A stretch of DNA of 64,000 nucleotides from NCBI GenBank assembly GCA_023228045.1, contig JALOBY010000004.1:6404-70403 (forward strand), in the 5' to 3' direction. Position numbers and translations under genes: made by a program. The notes below the pieces were generated by a model. That model made no database searches. It was given only the letters and a program-made list of their open reading frames with translations, and had not been told where the DNA came from. Of this stretch, positions 25,832 to 35,169 are shown one piece after another. Position 1 is the first letter of the stretch. Every line of letters starts with the position of its first letter. Source of the DNA: Endomicrobiales bacterium. GTDB lineage: Bacteria; Elusimicrobiota; Endomicrobiia; Endomicrobiales; JALOBY01.

Positions 25832-27124
25832 TTAAATATTTTTAATGTTCCCAGCTTTAGTGTTTTTGGCGGCACTAAAACCTGCAAGATAGCCGGTAGA
25901 AAATGCTTCTTGTAAATTAAAGCCGCCTGTTATTGCCGCAAGGTCTAAAACCTCGCCGCAAAAATATATTGCGCTATTTTTGTGCGACTGTAAAGTTTGT
26001 GGGTTTATTTCATCTAAATTTACCCCGCCGCAGGTAATGGTTGCCTCTTCTATTGGTCGCGGTTTTGTTATGGGTACAACGAAGTTAGTAAATAGCGATG
26101 CAACTTTTGTAACTTCATTTTTATTAAGTGAGGCACATGACTTTGTTTTAATTTCATAGCACATATCGGCAATTACCGGGGCTAGAGTGCGTGGTAGAAC
26201 AATTTCTAAATACCGCCAAAGAGTTCTTGGCCCTGCGCTAGTTAGTTCCCTTTGTAATTGCATAGGAAATTCGTTTGCGTATTGGGGTTTTAGGTTTATA
26301 GATATATCAACCGTTTTCCCCTGTGATAGAGCATTTACTGCAATATGGCTAAGTATAAGTATTTTTGGACCAGATACTCCAAAGTGCGTAAATAACAAAT
26401 CTCCAATTTGTGAAGTTACAACTTTGCCATCTATTAATACCGATATATTAATTTTTTTTAATGTGAGTCCCTGAAGGTCTTTTATAAATCTTGCATTTGA
26501 TTCAAGCGGTACAAGTCCTGGTAAAAGTGGAGTTATGCTGTGGCCGCATTGTTGCGCAAGTTTATATCCAGTTCCTGTGGAGCCGGTTTGTGGGTATGAT
26601 AGGCCGCCTGTTGCAATAATTATTGTTTTTGCAGGGAATGTTGAGTTATTGGTTAGTTTAACTCCAGTTACTTTTTGCTCATCTTCCTCAGAAAATGTAA
26701 GTGTTTCAACTTCACTGTTGTGCAGTATGCGTACATGGTTTTCTTCTGCATATTTGCGCAGCGCGTTAAGTACGCTAAGTGCTTGATCATTTTCAGGAAA
26801 AACTTTACCGTCCGGGTCTATGCGCGTAGGCACACCGTAGCGGTCTAAGAAAGTTATCAAGTCGGTATTTGAAAACGCGCTAAAAGAAGGGTAAAGAAAG
26901 TTTCCGTTTTTACCAAAGGCGTTTATAAACTCATTTTGTTCGGCATTGTTTGTAATGTTGCATCGTCCACCACCAGTAAGCAACAGCTTAGCACCAATGC
27001 GATATGTTTTTTCTAACAGAAGTGTTTTTGCGCCAAGTGCCGCCGCACTGCCAGCCGCCATAAGCCCTGCAGGGCCACCGCCAACTACAATTACATCATA
27101 AACCGGCAAATATTTGTTTTGCAT
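25832..27124 (-). CDS. BaiN/HI0933-family flavoprotein
   Basis: FAD-dependent protein of the HI0933-like family, 430 residues. The dinucleotide motif GGGPAGLMAAGSAAALG is at the N-terminus, followed by KLLLTGGGRCNITN, a family hallmark. The C-terminal FAD motif GEVLDLAAITGGFNLQEAFSTG is intact. Members are poorly characterised oxidoreductases; the one named BaiN is linked to bile-acid metabolism, but that should not be transferred here. Gaps of 42 and 91 bases separate it from miaB and nadE. Confidence 0.88.
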   Translation of the reverse strand: MQNKYLPVYDVIVVGGGPAGLMAAGSAAALGAKTLLLEKTYRIGAKLLLTGGGRCNITNNAEQNEFINAFGKNGNFLYPSFSAFSNTDLITFLDRYGVPTRIDPDGKVFPENDQALSVLNALRKYAEENHVRILHNSEVETLTFSEEDEQKVTGVKLTNNSTFPAKTIIIATGGLSYPQTGSTGTGYKLAQQCGHSITPLLPGLVPLESNARFIKDLQGLTLKKINISVLIDGKVVTSQIGDLLFTHFGVSGPKILILSHIAVNALSQGKTVDISINLKPQYANEFPMQLQRELTSAGPRTLWRYLEIVLPRTLAPVIADMCYEIKTKSCASLNKNEVTKVASLFTNFVVPITKPRPIEEATITCGGVNLDEINPQTLQSHKNSAIYFCGEVLDLAAITGGFNLQEAFSTGYLAGFSAAKNTKAGNIKNI

Positions 27125-27215
27125 AAATTATTTAGTTGAGTTTAGAAATTATTCTTGACAAAATAGGTGTGGTGTTGCAATGAAAAAAAGTTAGAACAAA
27201 ATAATTTTAAGTGGT

Positions 27216-28820
27216 TTATTGAATATATTTGTTTGTTATTGGCATTCTTCTGTCTCTGCCAAATGCCTTTGGAGTAATTTTTATGCCCGGTGGCGCTTGC
27301 CTGCGCTTGTACTCACTTTTATCTACCAAAGAAAGTACTTTTTTAACGGTAGCTTTATCAAAACCTTTTTTTGTTATGTTATCAAAACCTGCATCTTTTT
27401 CAATATAGAGTTCCAAAATTTTATCTAAAATTGAATACTCTGGAAGCGAGTCTGAGTCCTTTTGGTTTGCGCGCAACTCTGCGGTAGGGGCCTTTGTAAG
27501 AATTCTTTTTGGTATTACGCAATCAAATCTATTTCTATAATTTGAAAGTTCGTAAACAAGCATTTTAGGCACATCTTTTATTACAGCAAAGCCGCCGGCC
27601 ATATCACCATATAGTGTTGCATACCCTGTGCTCATTTCCGACTTGTTGCCAGTTGTTAAAACTAAGTGTCCGAATTTGTTTGATATTGCCATAAGCAGGT
27701 TTCCGCGTATGCGTGCCTGTAAATTTTCTTCTGCAATGCCGGTTTTAGTGCTTTTAAAAATAGGCGCAAGCATTTTTATATAAATGTCAAAAATTTCTTT
27801 TATGGGAATTGTTAAAAGTTTTATACCAAGGTTTTTTGCAAGCATTGTGGCATCTTGCAATGATGCTTTAGAAGAAAAACAAGAAGGCATAAACACAGCC
27901 GTAACATTTTCCTTGTCAAGTGCGTCTGCGGCAATTACGGCTACAAGTGCCGAGTCAATTCCACCGCTTAAACCAATTATAACCTTACCAAAACCATTTT
28001 TACGAACATAATCTTTTACGCCAAGTTTTAGGGCCAAATAAATTTCTTGTATTTGTGGGAGTTTTGTTGCCAGGGCAGTGGTTGGTTTGCTTTGAGGTAA
28101 ATCAAAAATAATCAGGTCTTCTTCAAAACACTTTCCTCTTGCAATTATTTTGCCACTTGAGTTTACAGCCATGCTGTAGCCATCAAAAACCAACTCATCT
28201 TGAGCACCTACGGCATTTGCATAAACAATTGATACATTATTTTTTTTTGCTTGATTAGAAACAAGGGTTTCTCTTTTTGATATTTTACCGTGGTGGTATG
28301 GCGAAGCGTTAAGCGTAAAAATAACCTTAGCGCCCATTAAAGAAAGTTTTTTTACAGGGCCATTGTCATACCAAATATCTTCACAAATACTTATGCCACA
28401 TTTTATGCCTGATATTAAAAAAATATGATTTTTCAAGCCACTTTGAAAGTACCGATTTTCATCAAAAACACCATAGTTTGGCAGTAGTTGCTTATGGTAT
28501 ATTGCACTAATTTGCCCTTTAGAAATAAGCGCAGCTGCATTAAAAAGCTTTGTACCTTTTTGGTCTACAAAGCCAACAATAGCGCGCAACTTTAACTTTG
28601 AGATTTTCTTTTTTAGGGTTTGAAGAGCTTTTAAATTATCGTCAATAAAACTTTTTTTAAATAACAGGTCTTCTGGTGGGTATCCACAGAGGGCAAGCTC
28701 TGGAAATACAACCACATCTGCATTTGCCTTTTGAGCTTTTTGGCACATAAGAACAATTAAATTAAGGTTTGCGCTTATGTCGCCAACAGTAGTGTTAATT
28801 TGTGCTATAGCCACTTTCAT
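27216..28820 (-). CDS. nadE: glutamine-dependent NAD+ synthetase
   Basis: Two-domain enzyme (534 residues) making NAD+ from deamido-NAD+. The N-terminal nitrilase domain supplies ammonia; its Glu-Lys-Cys triad is visible in FPELALCGYPPEDLL, YHKQLLPNYGVFDE and GISICEDIWY. The synthetase domain has the PP-loop SGGIDSALVA and LTTGNKSEMSTGY. It directly follows the release-factor-like gene by 2 bases. Because the amidotransferase domain is fused, no separate ammonia source is needed. Confidence 0.96.
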   Translation of the reverse strand: MKVAIAQINTTVGDISANLNLIVLMCQKAQKANADVVVFPELALCGYPPEDLLFKKSFIDDNLKALQTLKKKISKLKLRAIVGFVDQKGTKLFNAAALISKGQISAIYHKQLLPNYGVFDENRYFQSGLKNHIFLISGIKCGISICEDIWYDNGPVKKLSLMGAKVIFTLNASPYHHGKISKRETLVSNQAKKNNVSIVYANAVGAQDELVFDGYSMAVNSSGKIIARGKCFEEDLIIFDLPQSKPTTALATKLPQIQEIYLALKLGVKDYVRKNGFGKVIIGLSGGIDSALVAVIAADALDKENVTAVFMPSCFSSKASLQDATMLAKNLGIKLLTIPIKEIFDIYIKMLAPIFKSTKTGIAEENLQARIRGNLLMAISNKFGHLVLTTGNKSEMSTGYATLYGDMAGGFAVIKDVPKMLVYELSNYRNRFDCVIPKRILTKAPTAELRANQKDSDSLPEYSILDKILELYIEKDAGFDNITKKGFDKATVKKVLSLVDKSEYKRRQAPPGIKITPKAFGRDRRMPITNKYIQ

Positions 28821-28822
28821 AG

Positions 28823-29236
28823 TTAGTAGTCAACCGCTTTGCGCATAGATTTTTTTTCAGACACAAACTTTTTTGTGGCAAGCATTTTTTCTTTTGACCT
28901 TTTTGAGCGTTTTCGTTTTTGCCTACGAATTTTTTCTATTTTTTGTTGGACTTCAGCTTTTTTACCAAGAATGAGTGTCTCAATTTTTTCTGCCAACAAG
29001 CGCCGCGCAAAAAAACGGTTTAGAATCTGGCTGCGTTCTTTTTGACACTTAACTTCAATACCGCTTGGTATGTGTCGCAAATAAACACAAGTGGCTGTTT
29101 TATTAACATTTTGCCCACCCTTGCCGCTTGAATGAATGAATTGTTCAAATATATCTAATTCTTTAATGCCTAAGGCAATAAATTTATCAGTAAGTTCTTT
29201 CTGCTTTGATGGAGTTATTCCAAAGTTTAAGTTCAT
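28823..29236 (-). CDS. RF-1-domain peptidyl-tRNA hydrolase-like protein (GGQ factor)
   Basis: A 137-residue stand-alone domain 3 of class-I release factors. SSGKGGQNVNKTATCVYLRHIPSG includes the catalytic GGQ loop, and the C-terminus is strongly basic (KIRRQKRKRSKRSKEK), as in ribosome-rescue factors of the ArfB/C12orf65 type that insert a charged tail into the empty mRNA channel. The codon-recognition domain is absent. It is between a HAD hydrolase and nadE. Whether it is ArfB itself or a sister family is open. Confidence 0.85.
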   Translation of the reverse strand: MNLNFGITPSKQKELTDKFIALGIKELDIFEQFIHSSGKGGQNVNKTATCVYLRHIPSGIEVKCQKERSQILNRFFARRLLAEKIETLILGKKAEVQQKIEKIRRQKRKRSKRSKEKMLATKKFVSEKKSMRKAVDY

Positions 29237-29250
29237 TTTAGCAAAGTTGT

Positions 29251-29853
29251 TTATAAAATAGCGGCCTTTTTAAGATCTATTTTTAGTTGCTCGGGTGTTA
29301 TGAAAACAACCGATTCAATGCCAAGTTTGCGCGCGGCTTCAACATTCCACTCCAAGTCATCAATGTAAAAAAGTTCCTGTGGTTTGCAGTTATAAAAATC
29401 AATAACTTGCTTGTATATTTTTTCTTCTGGTTTTATTGTACGCATTTTGTATGAAAGATGGTAGTCGTTTAGCAAAGTTACTGCTGGATATTTATTAAGT
29501 GCGTATGGGAAGTGTAATGCATTTGTATTTGAAAGAAGGCCTAATCGATAGTTTTTTTTAAGTTCCATTAGTATTTTTTCTGTTTCTGGGATTGGTTTGA
29601 ATATATCATTCCACATAGGAACAAAGTTATCAAAGGTTATGTTAAGTGAAAAATTAGTTGCGATTTTTTCAAAGAACTCATTCGGGGTTAGGTCTCCTCT
29701 ATCAAAAGACTTATTGAGTGTGCCTTCAAAAACAAAATCAAATATTTTATAAGAGGTTTCATTGCAAAGCGCCGATATTTTTTTTGTGAACCGTGTAAGG
29801 TCGTAATCAATTATTACTTTGCCAAAGTCGAAAATAATTGCCCTTTTTTTCAT
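29251..29853 (-). CDS. HAD-superfamily hydrolase
   Basis: A 200-residue haloacid dehalogenase-type phosphatase. Motif I is IIFDFGKVIIDYDL with the nucleophile Asp (second catalytic Asp replaced by Gly, as in many 'FDxGGVL' members), motif II is LGLLSNTNA, motif III a Lys within the KPEEKIYKQ segment, motif IV FYIDDLEWNVEAA. A helical cap follows motif I. The substrate is unknown. It overlaps the alpha/beta hydrolase by 4 bases. Confidence 0.85.
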   Translation of the reverse strand: MKKRAIIFDFGKVIIDYDLTRFTKKISALCNETSYKIFDFVFEGTLNKSFDRGDLTPNEFFEKIATNFSLNITFDNFVPMWNDIFKPIPETEKILMELKKNYRLGLLSNTNALHFPYALNKYPAVTLLNDYHLSYKMRTIKPEEKIYKQVIDFYNCKPQELFYIDDLEWNVEAARKLGIESVVFITPEQLKIDLKKAAIL

Positions 29854-30611
29854 TTGTTTTGTGAGTGTTTTTCAATCCATGCAAGTAGGTGCTCGTCAAA
29901 ACTGTCATTAAACATTGCTACGCCGTGCAGGCTTGCAGAACCGTTTTGAAAAACAGCGTTTTTATTTTGCTTAATTTTTGAGTAAAGAATTTGCGAGCTG
30001 TTGTATGCGTAAGTGTCGCCTGGTGATGCGGCAATAAAAATAGGTCTTTTATTAAAAGATTCAATGCTCTGTTCTGTTTTTAGCCCTGCATAGTTTAAAC
30101 CAGGTGAAAGTAAAACAAGTTGTTGAATAGTTTTATTATCTGCCGCAAAAATTAGGGCAACATTCGCACCTAAACTTGCACCCATAACACCGACTTTTGA
30201 TGGTTTAATAGATAAGTTGGTTTTCAGATAATCTAGCGCACTGGCGAGGTCTGAGGGCATTTTAGACCAATTAGATCCATCTCCGCCGTAGCCAAAAGTT
30301 CTATAATCTATTGCACCCTTATTTGTATAAAAAGTGCTTTCCCCATGTCCGCGTGCGTCGTAGGCAAAAAATCCATAGCCATGCTTTTGCAGTTTATCTG
30401 CAAATGACTGCCATTCATTTTTTGAGCTTCCAAGCCCGTGCAAAAGTATAAATGTAGTTTTATTGTTTTGTGGTTTTTTAAAATTAGCCTTAATAACTAC
30501 ACCGTCTTTTGTTTCAAACTCTACCTTCTGGCCAAATGTTTCAGCGGATATTGACATAGAAAAACTTAGTGGTATTAAAAATAAGAGTATTGAAACTATT
30601 TTGTTTTTCAT
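29850..30611 (-). CDS. exported alpha/beta hydrolase
   Basis: A 253-residue serine hydrolase with a signal peptide (hydrophobic start ending near ISA-ET), so periplasmic. LLHGLGSSKNEW is the oxyanion region, YDARGHGES a lid-proximal motif, GASLGA the nucleophile elbow with Ser, and a His follows in ASLHGVAMF near the C-terminus. It belongs to the broad dienelactone hydrolase/lysophospholipase-like group; the substrate is unknown. It lies 51 bases after gcvPB and may be transcribed with the glycine cleavage genes. Confidence 0.8.
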   Translation of the reverse strand: MKNKIVSILLFLIPLSFSMSISAETFGQKVEFETKDGVVIKANFKKPQNNKTTFILLHGLGSSKNEWQSFADKLQKHGYGFFAYDARGHGESTFYTNKGAIDYRTFGYGGDGSNWSKMPSDLASALDYLKTNLSIKPSKVGVMGASLGANVALIFAADNKTIQQLVLLSPGLNYAGLKTEQSIESFNKRPIFIAASPGDTYAYNSSQILYSKIKQNKNAVFQNGSASLHGVAMFNDSFDEHLLAWIEKHSQNK

Positions 30612-30662
30612 AAGTTGAAAATGTGTTTTTAATAAAAATACAACTTTATTTTAAAGAAAATA

Positions 30663-32099
30663 TTAGTATTTAAGAATTGGTTTTCTTGCAGCTTCAACTT
30701 CGTTTAAGCGCGAGACAGGTGTTGTTAAAGGGGCGGTTTTTAGCAGCTTGGAATTTTGCCTTGCCTCAACCAACACTTTTTTAAGCGTATCTGCAAATTC
30801 ATCAAGCGTCTGTTTTGACTCGGTTTCTGTTGGTTCTATCATTATGGCTTCTTCAACGATAAGCGGAAAGTATATGGTTGGAGCATAATAACCGTAATCT
30901 AAAAGCCGTTTTGCAATGTCAATTGTGCGTATGCCAAACTCTTTTAATGGCTTGCCGCTAAGAACAAACTCATGCAGACAACGGTTGCCGGCCGGCGTGG
31001 GCAACACATTTTTTAAAAGTGCAAGCAGATAGTTCGCGTTAATAACAGCCTGCTGGCAAGATTTTTTTATTCCATCGCAGCCAAGGGCAAGAATATATGT
31101 GTATGCCTTTAGTAATACAGGAATGTTGCCGTAAAATGAACGAAGCATTCCTATAGTTTTTGTGGCTGAATAATCTAAATAATAGCCGCTATTGTTTTTT
31201 GATATTATCGGTATAGGTAAAAACTCTTTTAGGTGTTTTTTTACACCAACAGGGCCCGCGCCCGGGCCACCGCCGCCGTGCGGTGTTGAAAAAGTTTTGT
31301 GCAAGTTGATGTGCATTATGTCAAAGCCAAGGTCAGCAGGCCTTACCATCCCCATAAGAGCGTTAAGGTTTGCCCCATCGTAGTAAAGCAATGATCCATT
31401 TTCATGCGCCATTGAACAAATTTCTAAAATTTCTTTTTCAAAAACACCGAGCGTGTTTGGCACTGTGAACATTAAACAGGCAACATCGGAGTTTAAAATT
31501 AGTTTAAGTTTACCAGGGTCTATATGGCCATCGGGTTCTGAGTGTATTGAAACTATCTCAAAGCCGGCTAGTGCCGCTGAGGCCGGGTTTGTTCCGTGCG
31601 CTGAGTCGGGAACTATTATTTTTGTTCTTTTTTGCCCGATAGATTTAAAATAAGCTCTTGCAATTAGCAGACCTGTAAATTCGCCGTTTGCGCCTGCCGA
31701 TGGCTGAAGAGTAAAAGCGTCCATGCCGCTTATTTCGCAAAGCGCATTTTGCAGGCCAAAAAGAGCTTCTAATGTGCCCTGTGTGGTTTCTTGACTTTGC
31801 AGAGGATGCAGGTTTGTAAAAGCGTCTAGTGCGGTTATTTTTTCGTTTATAATTGGGTTATACTTCATTGTGCATGAGCCGAGCGGATAAAAGTTTGCGG
31901 CAAGAGAGTAGTTAAGCTTTGAAAGACGCGTAAAGTGCCTAATTAACTCCGGCTCAGATATTTCAGGAAGTTCCGGCTTGTTTTTACGAAGTAAATTGCA
32001 TGGTAAAGAGTTTTTTGCCACATTCGCGCAGTCATTTGGTGGTGTGCTTGCACAGCGTTTGCCAAAAACTGATATTTCGTTTAATAGTTTTTCTGTCAT
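30663..32099 (-). CDS. gcvPB: glycine dehydrogenase (decarboxylating) subunit 2
   Basis: PLP-carrying beta subunit of the split P-protein, 478 residues. The PLP lysine is in DIMHINLHKTFSTPHGGGGPG, and the substrate/cofactor region DSAHGTNPASAALAG is present. Together with GcvPA it decarboxylates glycine and loads the aminomethyl group on the lipoyl arm of GcvH. It overlaps gcvPA by 4 bases and ends the lpd-gcvT-gcvH-gcvPA-gcvPB order. The two-subunit arrangement is typical of many anaerobes and of archaea. Confidence 0.96.
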   Translation of the reverse strand: MTEKLLNEISVFGKRCASTPPNDCANVAKNSLPCNLLRKNKPELPEISEPELIRHFTRLSKLNYSLAANFYPLGSCTMKYNPIINEKITALDAFTNLHPLQSQETTQGTLEALFGLQNALCEISGMDAFTLQPSAGANGEFTGLLIARAYFKSIGQKRTKIIVPDSAHGTNPASAALAGFEIVSIHSEPDGHIDPGKLKLILNSDVACLMFTVPNTLGVFEKEILEICSMAHENGSLLYYDGANLNALMGMVRPADLGFDIMHINLHKTFSTPHGGGGPGAGPVGVKKHLKEFLPIPIISKNNSGYYLDYSATKTIGMLRSFYGNIPVLLKAYTYILALGCDGIKKSCQQAVINANYLLALLKNVLPTPAGNRCLHEFVLSGKPLKEFGIRTIDIAKRLLDYGYYAPTIYFPLIVEEAIMIEPTETESKQTLDEFADTLKKVLVEARQNSKLLKTAPLTTPVSRLNEVEAARKPILKY

Positions 32100-33433
32100 T
32101 TTACTGCCTCTAATATATTTACAAGTTTATCAATTTCTTCTTTTGTGCGTAGTTCAGTAACACAGAAAAGCAAGACATCTTTTTTATTTCCATCAAAGTG
32201 AGCAACTTCAACAGGGCCGAGAATTTTATTTTCAAAAAGTGCTTTTTGAATGTTTGCAATATTTTTTGTTGTTGTAATTGCAAACTCGTTAAAAAATGGT
32301 ACATCTTTATATAAAGCCTCAAACCCGTTTAACGCTGTAATTTTATTAAAAGCGTAATGGCTTTTTGCAATATTGGCTTCCCCTATTTCTTTAAGACCCT
32401 GTGGCCCGAGAGCCGCGAGATACGCGCATGCCGCAAGGGCGTTTAACGCTGAATTTGTGCAAATATTTGATGCTGCTTTTTCCCTGCGAATGTGCTGCTC
32501 ACGCGACTGCAATGTAAGCACAAAACCAACGCGGCCATTTGTATCGTGCGTTTTGCCAACAAATCTACCAGGAAGTTTCCATGTGTAAGCACTTTTCGCG
32601 CTCATAAAACCAAACAATGAGCCGCCAAAACTTGTTGGGTTACCAAGTACTTGGCCTTCCCCAACGCAAATATCCGCGCCGCACTCACCAGGTGATTGAA
32701 GTACTCCAAGTGCTATCGGGTTTGCGGCAACAATAAATAGAGCTTTATCTTTTATTTTTTCTTTGATGGTCTGCAGATCTTCAATTATTCCAAAAAAGTT
32801 TGGCGATTGAATAAGAATACCCGCTGTTTCTTCATTGATTAAATTACTTAATGCGCTTAGGTTTGTTAAACCATTTTCCATAGGTACTTCAATTAGTTTA
32901 ATTGATGAACCTTCAAGATATGTTTTTGTAACGGCTATATAGTGCGGGTGAACGCCGCTTGAGTAAATAATTTTATTTTTCCCACTCAAGCGAGCGGCAA
33001 GCAGGCATGCCTCCGCACAGGCCGAAGCTCCGTCGTAAAGAGATGCGTTTGCAACATCCATAGAGGTTAGCGCGCACAGCATGCTTTGGTATTCAAATAT
33101 TGCCTGTAATGTGCCTTGGCTTGCTTCTGGTTGGTATGGTGTGTAGGCAGTGTAAAACTCTGAGCGGCCAATTACTTCGCTAACTACGCTTGGAATGAAA
33201 TGTTCATAAATGCCTGCGCCTTTGTACGAAACATAATTTTTTATTGAAGTGTTTTTAGATGACAAATCGGAAAGCTTTTTAAAAAGAGTGTGCTCATCTA
33301 ATCCTTCCGGAAGGTTAAGCCTTTTTATTTGTGCCTTTTGCGGAATAATGTCAAATAATGCTTCTACTGAGTCAACGCCAATTACACCTAACATTTCCTG
33401 TTTTTCTTTTTCTGTTACCGGTATATAGTTCAT
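32096..33433 (-). CDS. gcvPA: glycine dehydrogenase (decarboxylating) subunit 1
   Basis: Alpha subunit of the heteromeric P-protein, 445 residues, structurally a PLP-fold domain without the PLP lysine. YIPVTEKEKQEML at the start, FLGAGIYEHF-like YKGAGIYEHFIP, TAYTPYQPEASQGTLQ and GEGQVLGNPTSFGG are all family hallmarks. It sits 66 bases after gcvH and overlaps gcvPB, matching a fixed stoichiometry of the two subunits. Confidence 0.95.
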   Translation of the reverse strand: MNYIPVTEKEKQEMLGVIGVDSVEALFDIIPQKAQIKRLNLPEGLDEHTLFKKLSDLSSKNTSIKNYVSYKGAGIYEHFIPSVVSEVIGRSEFYTAYTPYQPEASQGTLQAIFEYQSMLCALTSMDVANASLYDGASACAEACLLAARLSGKNKIIYSSGVHPHYIAVTKTYLEGSSIKLIEVPMENGLTNLSALSNLINEETAGILIQSPNFFGIIEDLQTIKEKIKDKALFIVAANPIALGVLQSPGECGADICVGEGQVLGNPTSFGGSLFGFMSAKSAYTWKLPGRFVGKTHDTNGRVGFVLTLQSREQHIRREKAASNICTNSALNALAACAYLAALGPQGLKEIGEANIAKSHYAFNKITALNGFEALYKDVPFFNEFAITTTKNIANIQKALFENKILGPVEVAHFDGNKKDVLLFCVTELRTKEEIDKLVNILEAVK

Positions 33434-33499
33434 AGTATTTTTTAAGTTGGTGATTTAAGATTTTTGCGATAACGCTGAAAAACACTTAACAAATTTTCT

Positions 33500-33880
33500 T
33501 TATTTTATTGATTCTAAATAACCATTCACATCAAGTAACTCGTCAAGTTGTTGTTGGTTTGTTACTTCAATTTCAATAAGGTAACCGGCACCGTAAGGGT
33601 CTTGGTTTATAAGTTCAGGGCTTGCGTTGAGATTATTGTTTATTGCAGTTATTTTGCCAGAGACCGGTGCGTATATATCAAATGCCGATTTTACCGACTC
33701 AACAACAACGCATGGCGCGCCTTTTTCTACCATTTTGCCAATCGCAGGCAGCTCTACATGAACTATATCGGTTATTTCGTGTTGGGCATGGTCTGTAATG
33801 CCAACAGTTATTTTATTTTTTGATACCCTTGCCCATTCGTGAGTTTTCGTGTATTTTAATTCATTTGGTGTTAACGACAT
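33500..33880 (-). CDS. gcvH: glycine cleavage system H protein
   Basis: Lipoyl carrier that shuttles the aminomethyl group between P, T and L proteins. The lipoylated lysine lies in VVVESVKSAFDIYAP, and THEWARV, the ITDHAQ segment and DPYGAGYLIEIE are conserved. Length 126 is standard. AAGGAG precedes ATG 33880 by 8 bases. It is 37 bases after gcvT. Confidence 0.96.
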   Translation of the reverse strand: MSLTPNELKYTKTHEWARVSKNKITVGITDHAQHEITDIVHVELPAIGKMVEKGAPCVVVESVKSAFDIYAPVSGKITAINNNLNASPELINQDPYGAGYLIEIEVTNQQQLDELLDVNGYLESIK

Positions 33881-33917
33881 AAATTTCTCTCCTTGTATGC
33901 CAAATCTGTGGCATTAA

Positions 33918-34991
33918 TTATTTTACTCTCTTATAAAAAGGCATTTTAACAATGGTTGCCGGTCTGTTTTGCCCATGCACAACAACTCCAACGCGCTCGC
34001 CATCTTGCGCGTTGAAATTTAAAAATGCAGTTGCAATACCTTTTTTTAGCGTTGGCGAGAATGTGCCAGAAGCAACTTTTCCCACACTCTTAGACCCAAA
34101 AATTATATCACAATTATGTCTTGGAATGCCACTATCAAGCACAATGCCTTTTAGATATTTATTAAGCCCATTTTTAGTTTGTAAAAGCAGAGCATCTTTG
34201 CCAATAAAATCTTTGTCAAATGATACTGCCCATGAAAGCCCTGCATCAAGTGGTGTTGTTTTGTCGTCAAGCTCGTTACCATACAAAGGCATTCCGGCTT
34301 CAAGGCGCAGAGTGTCTCTTGCGCCAAGTCCACATGGTTTTGCTCCATTTATAATAAGTTGGTCAAATAAATCCGCGGCATAAGTATTATCAATTATTAT
34401 CTCAAAGCCATCTTCACCCGTATAACCTGTGCGGGCAATTAGTGCAAAGCCGCTAAGCTTTTTAATAAATTCAGGTTTTATAAAGCCAAAGTATGGTATT
34501 TGCGAAAGGTCACTTTTAAGCAATGTTTGTAAAATGTTTTGCGCGTTTGGGCCTTGCAGGGCAAGCAAAGAAAGAGCTCCGCTTAAATCTTCAAGAGTAG
34601 ATTGCCAAAGGTGAGATTGTATCCAATTAAAATCTGTTGCTTTATTTGATGAATTAATGATAATTATAAATGAGTCTTGAGATAAACGGTAAATAATTAA
34701 ATCATCTGTTGTTCCACCGGAATCATTTAAAAGTAAACCGTATTTTGCTTTGCCGATTGGTATAGTTGAAACCTTTGAGGTTACCAGTTTTTCAAGTGAC
34801 TCAACACTACCCTCCCCTTTAAGTAAAAACTCACCCATATGAGAGGCGTCAAAAACCCCTGCCGATTTTCTAACAGTATTATGCTCATCAAGCATAGAAG
34901 AGTAATAAAGCGGCATATCCCAGCCGGCAAAGTCTACCATTTTTGCGCCCAAGTCAAGATGTTTTTGATGTAGAGATGTTTTATGAAGCAT
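33918..34991 (-). CDS. gcvT: glycine cleavage system T protein (aminomethyltransferase)
   Basis: Transfers the methylene group from GcvH to tetrahydrofolate, 357 residues. LGAKMVDFAGWDMPLYY, AGVFDASHMGEF, RTGYTGEDGFEI and the KGIVL/G-VASGTFSPTLKKGIA C-terminal part identify it. The frame is open upstream to 35216, adding about 75 residues, but those codons lie in the palindromic element at 35011-35169 and in antisense lpd. ATG 34991 has AAGGAC upstream and starts at the family-typical MLHKTSLHQKH. Confidence 0.95.
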   Translation of the reverse strand: MLHKTSLHQKHLDLGAKMVDFAGWDMPLYYSSMLDEHNTVRKSAGVFDASHMGEFLLKGEGSVESLEKLVTSKVSTIPIGKAKYGLLLNDSGGTTDDLIIYRLSQDSFIIIINSSNKATDFNWIQSHLWQSTLEDLSGALSLLALQGPNAQNILQTLLKSDLSQIPYFGFIKPEFIKKLSGFALIARTGYTGEDGFEIIIDNTYAADLFDQLIINGAKPCGLGARDTLRLEAGMPLYGNELDDKTTPLDAGLSWAVSFDKDFIGKDALLLQTKNGLNKYLKGIVLDSGIPRHNCDIIFGSKSVGKVASGTFSPTLKKGIATAFLNFNAQDGERVGVVVHGQNRPATIVKMPFYKRVK

Positions 34992-35010
34992 TTTATAAGT
35001 CCTTTTTAAA

Positions 35011-35169
35011 ACCCGAATTTTGCAATAGGGTTTGGAATTCGTCAAAAGATATGGGGCATTTTTTTCCGCAAAACTTTTGCAAATGGAATAACCATTCGTT
35101 ACAATTTTTTCGTTAAAACTGCCTCCATCTCTTTCGCCTCGGTTCTCAAACCTATTACAAAATGCGGGT
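35011..35169 (-). repeat. 159-bp palindromic element, copy B (overlaps 3' end of lpd)
   Basis: On the minus strand this copy closely matches the plus strand of 40489-40647. The ends are inverted repeats of one another (ACCCGAATTTTGCAATAGGG with the complement of TATTACAAAATGCGGGT), and the internal halves also pair imperfectly (GAGATGGAGGCA with TGCC(T)CCATATCT). The element provides the last 24 codons and stop of lpd and the spacer before gcvT. Confidence 0.88.
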
